A stretch of 5,697 nt of DNA from Microcystis aeruginosa W13-11 (GCA_009995705.1 JAADBR010000213.1:1-5697); one strand, 5' to 3'. Positions 1-5,610 are shown, numbered from the stretch's first letter. Program-made: numbers and translations. Notes: generated from the sequence alone by a model not told the origin.

Positions 1-112
1 CTTTCTTCCGCCAGGCTTTGGCCTGTGTCCATCACCCCTTGAATACGGTTGTCTCTCTTATCCCTACTGCTGATTTTTCTCTCTTTGTCAACCCCTAGAC
101 CTGAATATTTAC

Positions 113-1207
113 GTGGTAATTAATAATTCGGGAAAAACCAGCGTCCTCGAAGCGTTATCTATTTATTGTCATCCCCTAGATCTAAAAGTTTGGCTAAATA
201 CTGCTAGACAAAGAGAACAAGAGTACAGGTTTTCTCGGACTCCTTATCTAGATTCCCTACAGTGGTTATTTACCCACGATGCAATGATTGAGCAAGAACA
301 ACTTAATCACGGGGTTATATCAATCACAGGAAATGGCTCCTTTAAAGTTCAGAAAATCGAGGCAATTTATGAAGAACTCGAAGGAATTATTTTAACTGAC
401 AGTCCCGAAGACAAGCTTAATCCTAAGGAGATCATTAGCGAAGAAAACGAAGATTTAATCGATAATAATGAAGATTTATGGGAAACAAGAAAAGGTATAA
501 ATTTATCGATAACAGTATTTTTGGCTCAAGAACAACTAATAAATTTAATTAATTATCCCCAAAATCCCCTGAAAGAAAACTATCAACTTTGGGAAAATAG
601 CCCTCTCTCTAGACTATCGGGAAAAAAAGAACCTAGCTTACTAACTTCTCTGGTTAGTCCCGCTTCTCATCGTTCTGATATTAATCAATTTCGATTACTT
701 TCAGAAGTGAGATTTGCCAATTTTAAAACAGATGTTATCGATTTACTGCGTCAAATGGACAGTAATATTTCTGACTTAGAAATTCTCTTACTTCCTCATT
801 CTTTATCTTCCAGATTTAATATTTATATTCAACATGAAAAATTGGGACTTGTCCCCGTTAGTACCTTTGATGATGGGGTGCGTCGCTTACTTCATATTGC
901 TCTCAAACTTGCCAGTGTTAAAGGTGGAATTTTATTCATTGATGAATTAGAATCAGCTATTCATACAGAGGCACTGCAAAGTTCTTTTAATTGGTTAGTT
1001 AAATGGTGTCAAAAAATGAATGTACAACTGTTTGCTACTACCCACAGTCTAGAAGCTGTTGATGCTCTTTTAGAAGTCACCGAACCAGAATCAGATTTAG
1101 TGCTTTATCGTCTCGAACCAAAGGAAAATTATACTAGAGTAGTTAGACATGATTGGACTCGATTAAAAAGCTTACGAGAAGACTTAGGACAGGAGGTTCG
1201 TTGGTGA
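113..1207 (+). CDS. 5'-truncated AAA/ABC-type ATPase (OLD-like, AAA_15/AAA_21 type), first gene of an ATPase-Toprim pair; probably degenerate
   Basis: The encoded protein is a soluble P-loop ATPase of the SMC/OLD-like class. Visible motifs, in residues from the GTG at 113, are a Walker A remnant NNSGKTSVLEAL (4-15), a signature-like FDDGVRR (252-258), Walker B ILFIDE (273-278) and the switch histidine in ATTHS (308-312). Relatives start about 30-35 residues earlier with an I-x-N-F-R strand and have Gly at the first Walker A position. Here that position is Val (GTA where GGA is expected), and the signature is FDDG where FGDG is usual. The frame is closed by TGA at 71-73, no ribosome binding site precedes GTG 113, and none of the three plus-strand frames upstream holds the missing N-terminus. 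I infer that the 5' end was lost by rearrangement near position 100. The remaining 364 codons are uninterrupted. The stop abuts the Toprim-like gene, so the two were probably one operon. Family assignment is firm; activity is doubtful. Confidence 0.75.
   Translation: MVINNSGKTSVLEALSIYCHPLDLKVWLNTARQREQEYRFSRTPYLDSLQWLFTHDAMIEQEQLNHGVISITGNGSFKVQKIEAIYEELEGIILTDSPEDKLNPKEIISEENEDLIDNNEDLWETRKGINLSITVFLAQEQLINLINYPQNPLKENYQLWENSPLSRLSGKKEPSLLTSLVSPASHRSDINQFRLLSEVRFANFKTDVIDLLRQMDSNISDLEILLLPHSLSSRFNIYIQHEKLGLVPVSTFDDGVRRLLHIALKLASVKGGILFIDELESAIHTEALQSSFNWLVKWCQKMNVQLFATTHSLEAVDALLEVTEPESDLVLYRLEPKENYTRVVRHDWTRLKSLREDLGQEVRW
1191..1206 (+). promoter_or_regulatory. AGGAGG ribosome binding site and probable ancestral GTG start of the Toprim-like gene
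   Basis: A perfect AGGAGG lies at 1191-1196 inside the last codons of the ATPase gene. Seven bases later is GTG at 1204-1206, overlapping the ATPase stop as GTGA, a common translational-coupling layout. From that GTG the frame now closes after four codons (TAA at 1216-1218). The Toprim-like residues VEGNHDQAF begin in another frame at GTG 1208, 11 bases from the Shine-Dalgarno. I infer that a few bases encoding the first beta strand were lost just after the start. The Shine-Dalgarno is seen directly; the former start is inference. Confidence 0.5.
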
Positions 1208-1332
1208 GTGGAAGGTAATCATGATCAAGCTTTTCCGGTGAAAGTTATGTGTAAACTGCTGGGGTTTTCTAAATGTGAAGAACTCTCAAATCTAGAACCA
1301 ATTTGGAAAAAATTTATTCCGAAATATCCTCC

Positions 1333-1341
1333 TCCTAAAAC
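1333..1341. repeat. Left target-site duplication TCCTAAAAC of the MITE-like element
   Basis: This nine-base direct repeat is identical to 1477-1485 and flanks the inverted-repeat element exactly. Confidence 0.92.
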
Positions 1342-1476
1342 CAGCAATTCTCATTTTGATGCTAGAAGCAGATTTTAGCACCCCCACCAAAAATGTCATA
1401 ACCCTCATAATGACTGAATAGCTGAAATTACACCCGTCCAACACTGATTGGCTACTTTTTGAAATGAGAATTGCTG
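1342..1476. mobile_element. MITE-like non-autonomous element, 135 bp, with 15-bp perfect terminal inverted repeats
   Basis: The left end CAGCAATTCTCATTT (1342-1356) is the exact reverse complement of the right end AAATGAGAATTGCTG (1462-1476). Immediately outside, TCCTAAAAC occurs at 1333-1341 and again at 1477-1485, a perfect 9-bp target duplication. The interior has no ORF of useful length, so movement must have depended on a transposase supplied elsewhere. Excision with one target copy restores the host reading frame, which independently confirms both borders. Nine-bp duplications occur in several IS families (for example parts of IS4 and IS5), so the parent family cannot be named. The intact repeats and duplication suggest a fairly recent insertion. 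Confidence 0.93.
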
Positions 1477-1485
1477 TCCTAAAAC
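1477..1485. repeat. Right target-site duplication TCCTAAAAC of the MITE-like element
   Basis: This nine-base direct repeat is identical to 1333-1341. Reading continues in the Toprim-like frame directly after it (GKLYIRLD, then the ATG at 1511). Confidence 0.92.
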
Positions 1486-1510
1486 TGGAAAACTTTACAT
1501 CAGACTCGAT

Positions 1511-1963
1511 ATGCCATCTATTCTTTATACTGAGACTTTATCCGTAGCAATTTATGCCAAGGGTGGCAGTGAATTAATTAAAAATTTAACCAATAAACTT
1601 GCCGATATGGATTATAACAATGAATTATCAGCTTTTGCCATTATTGCCGATGCGGATAAAGATAACCCAGCAGAAGTTGCTCGCAAATATCATCAGGGTT
1701 TTCAGGAATATTTTCCCGACTTTCCCAGGGTAGTAGCTGCCACGGGAACTATTCAAGAAAATAGACCAAGAGTCGGATTATATATACTGCCTAATAATGT
1801 TGATCAAGGTGTCTTAGATACCCTACTTTGTGATTGTGGAAAAATCGCCTATACTGAATATATGAAGAGGGCAAAAGCATATATTCAACAATTTTCCGAG
1901 GAAGAAATTCGTCAAATTGGCTGGAAACCTTTTGATAAAGAAAAAGCCACTATTGACTCTTGA
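1511..1963 (+). CDS. Surviving 3' open reading frame of the interrupted Toprim-like gene (150 aa)
   Basis: This is the part of the Toprim-like gene that a gene caller would report. It starts at an internal ATG, 26 bases after the right target duplication, with no ribosome binding site in front (the preceding bases are ATCAGACTCGAT). The protein keeps DADKD (residues 47-51) and RPRVGLYILPNN (85-96). It lacks the N-terminal Glu motif that Toprim catalysis needs, because that lies on the far side of the element. If made, it would be a fragment of the DUF3226-like fold and is not expected to be catalytic. It is better read as the 3' part of the pseudogene at 1208-1963 than as a gene in its own right. 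Confidence 0.45.
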   Translation: MPSILYTETLSVAIYAKGGSELIKNLTNKLADMDYNNELSAFAIIADADKDNPAEVARKYHQGFQEYFPDFPRVVAATGTIQENRPRVGLYILPNNVDQGVLDTLLCDCGKIAYTEYMKRAKAYIQQFSEEEIRQIGWKPFDKEKATIDS

Positions 1964-1979
1964 GTTAATTGACCTTTAA

Positions 1980-2168
1980 AAAAATGAGATTAGTGGGATA
2001 GAATTAGCGCATTACCTGTATCGCAAGGGTGTTTATATTGATTTAGAAGCACTATTTTACTACTTAAAAAAATATCGTGATCTTCAAAGTCGCCTAGAAT
2101 TTTTGAAGCTATTTATGGCTCACTCCTCCTTTAGTTTCAAAAAAACTCGCCGTCGCCTGGGTTTATAG
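1980..2168 (+). pseudogene. Unrecognised coding-like remnant, 62 codons, no start codon at its beginning
   Basis: After TAA 1977-1979 an open stretch reads KNEISGIELAHYLYRKGVYIDLEALFYYLKKYRDLQSRLEFLKLFMAH and ends RRRLGL at TAG 2166. The alternation of charged and hydrophobic residues looks like a helical soluble protein and not chance translation, but there is no start codon before ATG 2115. A second frame then carries PPLVSKKLAVAWVYSLVDTQ to TAA 2188-2190, so a frameshift near 2120 could link the two. I do not recognise the family. It follows the Toprim-like gene by 16 bases and may be debris of a third gene or of rearranged sequence. Confidence 0.3.
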
Positions 2169-2252
2169 TTTAGTAGATACTCAATAAAAAATATGAATAG
2201 CTCTAGAAAATTTCTGATTTGTCAAGGTTCCTTTGACATATTGAAAAAGTAA

Positions 2253-2411
2253 AAGCGAAAATTAGAGGTATTGCCAAATAGTTTGTATGAGCAATTAACC
2301 AGAACTAACCTTAATGATGTCTATGTCATGGCAAACCTGGGGAGTTACCAACTAATGCTTAATTCTCTCAATATAACTTTTACCTGTTGCATAAGTGCCT
2401 CTCCTCTATAA
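2253..2411 (+). pseudogene. Possible second coding remnant, 52 codons, unrecognised
   Basis: Between TAA 2250-2252 and TAA 2409-2411 the frame reads KRKLEVLPNSLYEQLTRTNLNDVYVMANLGSYQLMLNSL followed by a poorer, Cys-rich tail. The first 40 residues look protein-like and the last part looks random. Possible starts are TTG 2271 and ATG 2328, neither with a clear ribosome binding site. The family is unknown, and chance openness in AT-rich DNA cannot be excluded. Together with 1980-2168 it is all that can be seen in the gap of about 565 bp between the Toprim-like gene and psbO, apart from the psbO terminator. Confidence 0.2.
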
Positions 2412-2457
2412 GTAGCCTATACTCAACGGATTTAGTATTAATTGTGTCAAAGCTTAG

Positions 2458-2490
2458 AAAAAAAGCGAACTTCTCCAGGGAGAAATTCGC
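2458..2490 (-). terminator. Rho-independent terminator of psbO
   Basis: The 12-base arms at 2465-2476 and 2479-2490 (GCGAACTTCTCC / GGAGAAATTCGC) pair at 11 of 12 positions. On the minus strand the hairpin is followed at once by seven T residues (A-run at 2458-2464). It starts 38 bases past the psbO stop, which is the expected place for the end of this abundant transcript. Confidence 0.85.
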
Positions 2491-2528
2491 CTTAATTTCC
2501 AGAAATTCTGAACTTAGCCAAAAATTAA

Positions 2529-3362
2529 TTAGGCACGAGCTTCGAGACGACCGTAGAAAATGCCGCGAATTTTCACTTCTTCAGCATCTTTTGCGCCTAA
2601 ATCAGTGTCGGAAGGCTGTTCACTTTCAAAAACACCAGCAAACTCGCCAGTAGAAGAGTCCACTTTAGTCACCTGTAAAGACATAGTACCTTTACCCAGT
2701 TCCGTCGCTTTGACGTTAGCACGCTGGAAATCTTGACTATCAGCACTAGCGGGTAAAGCGACAGCATTATCATAACCCGTCACCACACCCCGACCTTTGG
2801 GATCTAAGAAACCAGCACCACGATAGGAGGGAACTTTAAAGTCGCCTTCAAAATCCGTGGAACTGTTGATAGAGCTAAATCCAGCTTCGGTTTTGCCGGT
2901 GAAACCTTTAATGGTAAAGAAGAGGGGAACTCTTTCACCTCCGGGTAATTGTACGGTAATGGGTTGGAAATCGATACCGTCCTCTTCCTTGAGGGTTAAA
3001 ACACCGTCTTCGCCTACGGTTAAGGTCGCTGTCATCTGTTCTAAACTGGTGGTATCTCTGGTTAAGAGTTTACCTGGGATAAAGGCGGCTGCTTCCCGCT
3101 TATTAATGGGTTCACCCTTGACAAAATATTCTTGGGGTTCCAAGCACAAATCTGTCACTACATAACTTTCGCCGCTTTCTAAGGGGAGAGTCCCCCGGGT
3201 AAACTCGGAAATCTGCGGACATTTGTTAGCTAATCCAGTGTTTAAAATTTCATCATAGGTTAGCTCGTTTCTATTCAGGACGGCACTAGGCGCGTCGCCA
3301 CAAGCTGTCAACACCCCTAAGCACAAGGCTAAAAAGGCAACTAACAATGCACGAAATCTCAT
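2529..3362 (-). CDS. psbO: Photosystem II manganese-stabilising protein PsbO (33-kDa extrinsic protein)
   Basis: PsbO binds the lumenal face of photosystem II and stabilises the Mn4CaO5 water-oxidising cluster. The 277-residue length is normal. Recognisable blocks are LTYDEILNTGLANKCP (34-49), DLCLEPQEYFVK (71-82), TTSLEQ (104-109), EEDGIDFQPITVQLPGGERVP (126-146), STDFEGDFKVPSYRGAGFLDPKGRG (168-192), GYDNAVALP (196-204) and FESEQPSDTDLGA (245-257). Cys48 and Cys73 are the conserved disulfide pair, 25 residues apart. The N-terminus is a signal peptide (MRFR, then a hydrophobic stretch). It ends in LTAC (18-21), which fits a lipobox, so the mature protein may be a lumenal lipoprotein anchored to thylakoid membrane. 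The ATG start is supported by GAGAGG nine bases upstream on the minus strand (3372-3377). The gene is monocistronic, with its own terminator, and transcribed away from the mutase genes. It contains no CGATCG sites. Identification is certain. Confidence 0.98.
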   Translation of the reverse strand: MRFRALLVAFLALCLGVLTACGDAPSAVLNRNELTYDEILNTGLANKCPQISEFTRGTLPLESGESYVVTDLCLEPQEYFVKGEPINKREAAAFIPGKLLTRDTTSLEQMTATLTVGEDGVLTLKEEDGIDFQPITVQLPGGERVPLFFTIKGFTGKTEAGFSSINSSTDFEGDFKVPSYRGAGFLDPKGRGVVTGYDNAVALPASADSQDFQRANVKATELGKGTMSLQVTKVDSSTGEFAGVFESEQPSDTDLGAKDAEEVKIRGIFYGRLEARA

Positions 3363-3371
3363 CTATGTCAA

Positions 3372-3377
3372 CCTCTC
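3372..3377 (-). promoter_or_regulatory. psbO ribosome binding site
   Basis: The minus strand reads GAGAGG nine bases before the psbO ATG. It fits a Shine-Dalgarno and agrees with the start giving a complete signal peptide. I could not settle on a convincing -35/-10 pair in the rest of the leader (3378-3500). Confidence 0.6.
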
Positions 3378-3541
3378 TTTATCAATCTTTACAATTACTA
3401 CCCTTGATCCATAGCCTGATGAATTATCGAATCGGTTGCGCCAATTCACCGAAACTCAGTTTATCAAAGATCAGTGACCATTGAGAAGATGGGAGACAGG
3501 GGACGGGAAACAGCAGCCAAAAGTCAGCAGGCTCTAGGTAA

Positions 3542-3562
3542 CTGATAGCTGATGACTGATAT
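3542..3562. repeat. Short tandem heptad repeat (three CTGAT-led units)
   Basis: CTGATAG, CTGATGA and CTGATAT follow one another without gaps in the divergent psbO/3598 intergenic region. Short tandem heptads of this kind are known as intergenic repeats in cyanobacteria (STRR-type). The array is small and degenerate here, 35 bases before the next start codon. The remaining intergenic DNA shows nothing else I can name. Confidence 0.5.
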
Positions 3563-3597
3563 GATTGGTGTGACTGTTTTCAGATGCAGAAATTTCG

Positions 3598-3942
3598 ATG
3601 AATAGCCGATTGCCTGGAGATAATAGCCAATTAGATAGCCAACTACATTCCCTTGTAACAACGGTGACAGCGATCGCCCAAAAACAGCAGGGAGATTGTA
3701 ACGGTTTGTTAATGTTGCTGCGAACTTTAGAAAATTTACATCGGCAAATTCGCGAGCAGATGTTCGAGCCATCTTTACCCAATACCCGTAAGGACTTATA
3801 CGGATTACTCCGGGATATCGAGGAAACTGGGGGATGGCCCTATATAGAACGGATGAAATTACAACTGTTAATGGAAAAATTATTAACCAGTGAAGTCGGT
3901 GCGCTCGATCCGGCGGCAAAAACCGATGATCGGGAAAAATGA
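3598..3942 (+). CDS. Conserved cyanobacterial protein of unknown function (114 aa)
   Basis: This is a small, soluble, mostly helical protein with no signal peptide, no membrane segment and no known catalytic motif. The first 40 residues are Gln- and Ser-rich (NSQLDSQLHSLVTTVTAIAQKQQGD). A denser block follows, LLRTLENLHRQIREQMFEPSLPNTRKDLYGLLRDIEETGGWPYIERMKLQLLMEKL (about 40-95), which looks like the conserved core and resembles hypothetical proteins I associate with cyanobacteria. ATG 3598 is the first possible start after an in-frame TGA (3580-3582); no strong ribosome binding site precedes it. A perfect HIP1 octamer lies inside at 3670-3677, and codon use resembles the following mutase gene, 61 bases downstream in the same direction. 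Co-transcription is likely. A long minus-strand reading of the same DNA (131 codons, 3524-3919) is less protein-like and was set aside. Function unknown. Confidence 0.8.
   Translation: MNSRLPGDNSQLDSQLHSLVTTVTAIAQKQQGDCNGLLMLLRTLENLHRQIREQMFEPSLPNTRKDLYGLLRDIEETGGWPYIERMKLQLLMEKLLTSEVGALDPAAKTDDREK
3670..3677. repeat. HIP1 octamer GCGATCGC
   Basis: This is an exact copy of the highly iterated palindrome of cyanobacterial genomes, within codons of the 114-aa gene. The CGATCG core recurs at 4075, 4311, 4536, 4771, 4785, 4953, 4975 and 5383 in the mutase gene, but I found none before 3600. Confidence 0.85.
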
Positions 3943-4003
3943 GTTTCCAGAGGGTACGGAGCGGGTTACAGTATTGGGAAAATGGATATTTTAGGGGTAA
4001 ATC

Positions 4004-5431
4004 ATGACCACCGTGAACCCGATTAAATTTGGAACCGATGGCTGGCGCGGGATTATCGCCGCCGATTTTACTTTCGATCGAGTCGCTCTGCTCGCTCCCT
4101 TGGCGGCTCAGGTTTTAGCGGATAATTATGGTCAGATCACGGGTTCGCAGACGATAATCGTTGGCTATGATCGGCGGTTTATGGCGGAGGATTTTGCTCA
4201 AACTGCGGCGGAATCGCTGCAAAAAGCTGGTTTTGATGTGCTTCTCTCCCAATCCTATGCTCCCACTCCCGCTTTTAGTTGGGCAGCTCGCTCAGAAAAT
4301 GCTCTCGGTGCGATCGTATTAACCGCTAGTCATAACCCAGCTAAATATCTCGGTTTGAAGGTTAAAGGTTATTTTGGTGGTTCTGTCTCGCCGGAAATTA
4401 CCCAACAAATTGAAGCTTTATTGTCTAATCCGCCCCAATTTAACGCCAATGCAGGTAAATTAAGCACTTTTGAGCCTTGGTCAGGTTATTGTCAAGGTTT
4501 ACGCCAAAAAGTTAACATTGCCGCTATTGCCAACGCGATCGAATCGGGACAACTAAAAGTTTATTCCGATGTCATGCACGGTGCGGCGGCTACCGGTTTA
4601 GAGCGTCTTTTGGGGGTGGGGATCACAGAATTACGCGGCAATCGCGATCCTTTGTTCGGTGGCAGCTCTCCGGAACCTTTACCGAGAAATTTGACAGAAA
4701 TCATCGATAAACTTGCTCACAGCGCAAATTTAGCCCCTTTGCGAGTAGGTTTGGTCTTCGATGGCGATAGCGATCGAGTGGCGGCGATCGATGGTCAGGG
4801 GAATTTTTTAAGCACCCAAAATCTCATCCCGATTCTAATCGAGCATTTAGCCGGCAAAAAGGGAATGAGAGGGGAAATTGTGAAAACGGTGAGCGGTTCC
4901 GATTTAATCCCCAAATTAGCCAGTTTATACGGTTTATCGGTCTTTGAAACTCCGATCGGTTATAAGTATATCGCCGATCGAATGTTGACCACTCCTGTGT
5001 TAATTGGTGGGGAAGAGTCGGGAGGTGTCGGTTATGGTACTCACATTCCCGAACGGGATGCTTTATTATCAGCTTTATACGTTTTGGAAGCGGTGGTAGA
5101 ATCGGGCCAAGATTTAAGCGATCTTTACGCGCAATTACAGGATAAAACTGGCTTTCATTCTCAGTATGATCGCATTGATTTACCCCTAGCTAATATGGAA
5201 GCTCGCGATCAGTTAATTACTGCTTTGGCTCAGGAACCCTTAAGGGAAATTGCTGGTAAACAAGTGACTGATTGTAATCCTATGGACGGTTATAAATTCC
5301 GTTTAGAAGATGGCAGTTGGTTGTTAATTCGCTTTAGTGGTACAGAACCAGTTTTGCGTCTCTACTGCGAATCTTCAACCCTCGATCGAGTTCAGGAAAT
5401 TCTCGCCTGGGCAAAATCTTGGGCTACCTAA
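4004..5431 (+). CDS. Phosphoglucomutase/phosphomannomutase family protein (alpha-D-phosphohexomutase)
   Basis: This cytoplasmic enzyme is expected to interconvert hexose 1- and 6-phosphates through a phosphoserine and Mg2+, linking glycolysis with glycogen and sugar-nucleotide synthesis. All four family sites are intact in its 475 residues. The N-terminal KFGTDGWRG (8-16) leads to the phosphoserine loop TASHNPAKYLGLK (107-119) with Ser109 as nucleophile. The metal loop is DGDSDR (253-258), the sugar-binding loop GEESGG (336-341), and the C-terminal phosphate-binding loop RFSGTEPVLR (443-452). The length fits the bacterial 450-480 residue class and not the longer main phosphoglucomutase (about 550). 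The sequence alone does not show whether glucose or mannose phosphate is preferred, and SHNPAKYLGLK argues against GlmM. AGGGG at 3993-3997 precedes ATG 4004 at a good distance. It probably shares a transcript with the 114-aa gene. It is rich in CGATCG sites. Family certain, substrate uncertain. Confidence 0.95.
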   Translation: MTTVNPIKFGTDGWRGIIAADFTFDRVALLAPLAAQVLADNYGQITGSQTIIVGYDRRFMAEDFAQTAAESLQKAGFDVLLSQSYAPTPAFSWAARSENALGAIVLTASHNPAKYLGLKVKGYFGGSVSPEITQQIEALLSNPPQFNANAGKLSTFEPWSGYCQGLRQKVNIAAIANAIESGQLKVYSDVMHGAAATGLERLLGVGITELRGNRDPLFGGSSPEPLPRNLTEIIDKLAHSANLAPLRVGLVFDGDSDRVAAIDGQGNFLSTQNLIPILIEHLAGKKGMRGEIVKTVSGSDLIPKLASLYGLSVFETPIGYKYIADRMLTTPVLIGGEESGGVGYGTHIPERDALLSALYVLEAVVESGQDLSDLYAQLQDKTGFHSQYDRIDLPLANMEARDQLITALAQEPLREIAGKQVTDCNPMDGYKFRLEDGSWLLIRFSGTEPVLRLYCESSTLDRVQEILAWAKSWAT

Positions 5432-5437
5432 TAGAAA

Positions 5438-5460
5438 ACGGGTTTCTTGAAGAAACCCGT
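5438..5460. terminator. Perfect hairpin after the mutase gene, possible (bidirectional) terminator
   Basis: ACGGGTTTCTT and AAGAAACCCGT are exact reverse complements around a single G, which in practice gives about 10 bp of stem with a TGA loop. The hairpin begins seven bases after the mutase stop. On the plus strand no T-run follows (GGGTGCATC), so it is a poor intrinsic terminator for the mutase. On the minus strand TTTTCTATT follows, so it may end transcripts entering from the right, or act mainly as an mRNA 3'-end stabiliser. The hairpin itself is certain; its role is inferred. Confidence 0.6.
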
Positions 5461-5610
5461 GGGTGCATCTCAACATTTGCAGAAATGCCAACAATCAGCA
5501 ATTATCAGTGACTCTTAAACCCACATTCCGCACCCTCAACTGTCACAGATCAAAAAAGCCATTAAAGTAGTACATAGTAACTGAAATTAATTCAAAGGTT
5601 AAAAGGGTTA

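Larger units (their letters stand above)
1208..1963 (+). pseudogene. Toprim-like (DUF3226-type) gene interrupted by a miniature inverted-repeat element
   Basis: Codons from GTG 1208 read VEGNHDQAF..CKLLGF and run to PPPKT at 1342. There they enter a 135-bp inverted-repeat element and stop at TAG 1394-1396. Deleting the element plus one copy of its 9-bp target repeat (144 bp, 48 codons) joins this reading to the frame ending at 1963, giving 203 codons without a stop. The restored protein has the two acidic motifs of a Toprim fold: the Glu of VEG near the N-terminus, and DADKD after a hydrophobic strand (AIIADADKD). It also has the RPRVGLYILPNN strand typical of DUF3226-like proteins. The first beta strand before VEG is absent, and the C-terminus looks shorter than in relatives, which usually continue about 30 residues past KPFDKEKA. 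Toprim proteins paired with such ATPases are often nucleases, which is the inferred former role. The pair resembles OLD and PARIS arrangements. That the gene is broken is well supported; the exact family is moderately sure. Confidence 0.8.

Noticed and set aside
1..100. Minus-strand open stretch (KYSGLGVDKERKISSRDKRDNRIQGVMDTGQSLAEE) running off the left edge, and a 5-bp CAGGC/GCCTG hairpin at 12-25
   Set aside because: The stretch is too short, with no upstream start and no recognised family. The hairpin is weak with no T-run. It may belong to a neighbouring gene but cannot be supported from this window.
2220..2238. Imperfect hairpin TGTCAAGG-TT-CCTTTGACA
   Set aside because: It is bulged, has no T-run on either strand and no adjacent gene end. 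It is likely chance in degenerate DNA.
2387..2653. 88-codon plus-strand ORF across the psbO 3' end
   Set aside because: It runs through the psbO terminator hairpin and antisense into psbO. The translation has no protein-like pattern.
2857..3165. 102-codon plus-strand ORF inside psbO
   Set aside because: It is an antisense shadow of the psbO coding frame, whose identity is certain.
3363..3480. A sigma-70-type promoter for psbO
   Set aside because: Several loose -10-like hexamers exist but none has a matching -35 at proper spacing, so no promoter is called.
3524..3919. 131-codon and 82-codon minus-strand ORFs opposite the 3598 gene
   Set aside because: The plus-strand frame has the better residue pattern, a HIP1 site and collinearity with the mutase. 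The minus-strand readings span the intergenic heptad repeat and look random.
5494..5501. CAGCAATT, matching the first 8 bases of the MITE-like ends
   Set aside because: The match stops after eight bases and there is no partner end or target duplication.
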